Origin: Acidobacteriota bacterium
GTDB lineage: Bacteria; Acidobacteriota; JAAYUB01
NCBI GenBank assembly: GCA_012517875.1
Contig: JAAYUB010000006.1
Span: 1-43,987, forward strand
Direction: 5' to 3'
Length of the DNA stretch: 43,987 nt
Shown: one piece after another, positions 43,951 to 43,987 of the stretch
How the letters are laid out: every line of letters starts with the position of its first letter
Position numbering within the stretch: the first letter of the stretch is position 1
Position numbers and translations under genes: made by a program
The notes under the pieces: generated by a model
What the model was told of the DNA's origin: nothing
Database searches by the model: none
The model's input: only the letters and a program-made list of their open reading frames with translations

Positions 43951-43987
43951 ATGACAACACCATTGTACCTCGGAGTCGATTTTCATC
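43951..43987 (+). CDS. IS110-family transposase, first 12 codons only
   Basis: The frame starting at ATG 43951 reads MTTPLYLGVDFH and runs off the right edge. GxDxH a few residues from the start is the beginning of the RuvC-like DEDD domain of IS110-family transposases; the Asp in GVDFH would be the first catalytic acid. AGGAG lies 8 bp upstream. The fragment is too short for more than a family-level guess. Confidence 0.55.
   Translation, partial: MTTPLYLGVDFH

Larger units (their letters stand above)
43790..43987 (+). mobile_element. Left end of an IS110-type element, truncated by window
   Basis: The non-coding stretch before the transposase start contains three nested or adjacent stem-loops: AGTGCG/CGCACT (43794-43813), CACGAGAT/ATCTCGTG (43889-43907) and a 17 bp arm pair (43865-43881 with 43929-43945, one mismatch). 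IS110-family elements lack classical terminal inverted repeats, and some encode a guide (bridge) RNA in this left non-coding end. The outer boundary is not visible here; 43790 is an estimate. Confidence 0.5.

Overview
This is a GC-rich bacterial chromosome segment. It carries the genes for a Gram-negative cell (MsbA-type lipid exporter), anaerobic or flexible respiration ([NiFe] hydrogenase, Hdr/Qmo-type flavoproteins, two multiheme quinol dehydrogenases) and a full housekeeping set. The gene content, the dispersed intergenic repeats and the IS110 end would fit Acidobacteriota or a neighbouring lineage. That placement is inference and no marker here settles it.

Layout. (1) 1-2330: a small divergent locus. 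It holds a truncated Ala/Pro-rich repeat protein on the minus strand and, facing it, two translationally coupled genes of the borosin (peptide backbone N-methyltransferase) family. The first is a borosin-binding (SonA-like) domain fused to a methyltransferase domain that has lost key catalytic residues. The second is an intact SonM/OphMA-like enzyme. This is the most novel part of the window. (2) 2330-10371, minus strand: tRNA-Lys, tRNA-Leu, tig, clpP, clpX, lon, engB and rho, a protein quality-control block. (3) 10585-13112, plus strand: a membrane-bound HdrD/FadF-like iron-sulfur oxidoreductase and a small SHOCT-like membrane protein. (4) 13196-14536, minus strand: an orphan membrane histidine kinase. 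(5) 14612-23277, minus strand: an eight-gene operon with hdrA, mvhD, mvhG, mvhA, a QmoA/HdrA-like flavoprotein, a winged-helix-like protein, a QmoC-like membrane subunit and a hydrogenase maturation protease. It reads as a group 3c-type hydrogenase wired through flavin and Fe-S subunits to the quinone pool. Its hdrA carries an in-frame TAG at codon 61. (6) 23556-27200, minus strand: rplU, rpmA, a strong terminator, obg, nadD, rsfS and a sensorless sigma-54 activator next to the hydrogenase operon. (7) 27281-30830: divergent CbcL-like and ImcH-like multiheme quinol dehydrogenases, suggesting electron export to periplasmic or extracellular acceptors. (8) 30882-33443: Nudix hydrolase, Cys-rich MerR regulator, beta-CASP RNase. 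(9) 33622-37828, plus strand: proS, a TGS/uridine-kinase fusion and a beta-helix acyltransferase. (10) 37829-39950: repeat-rich DNA, with two copies of a palindromic element bracketing a lower-GC orphan membrane-protein gene. (11) 39951-43749, minus strand: YicC, MsbA-like exporter, zinc alcohol dehydrogenase. (12) 43750-43987: the left end of an IS110-type element, with hairpins and the first 12 codons of its transposase.

Stop codons are almost all TGA or TAA. TAG ends only the ImcH-like gene, which is relevant to the TAG inside hdrA. No rRNA, CRISPR array or replication origin was seen.
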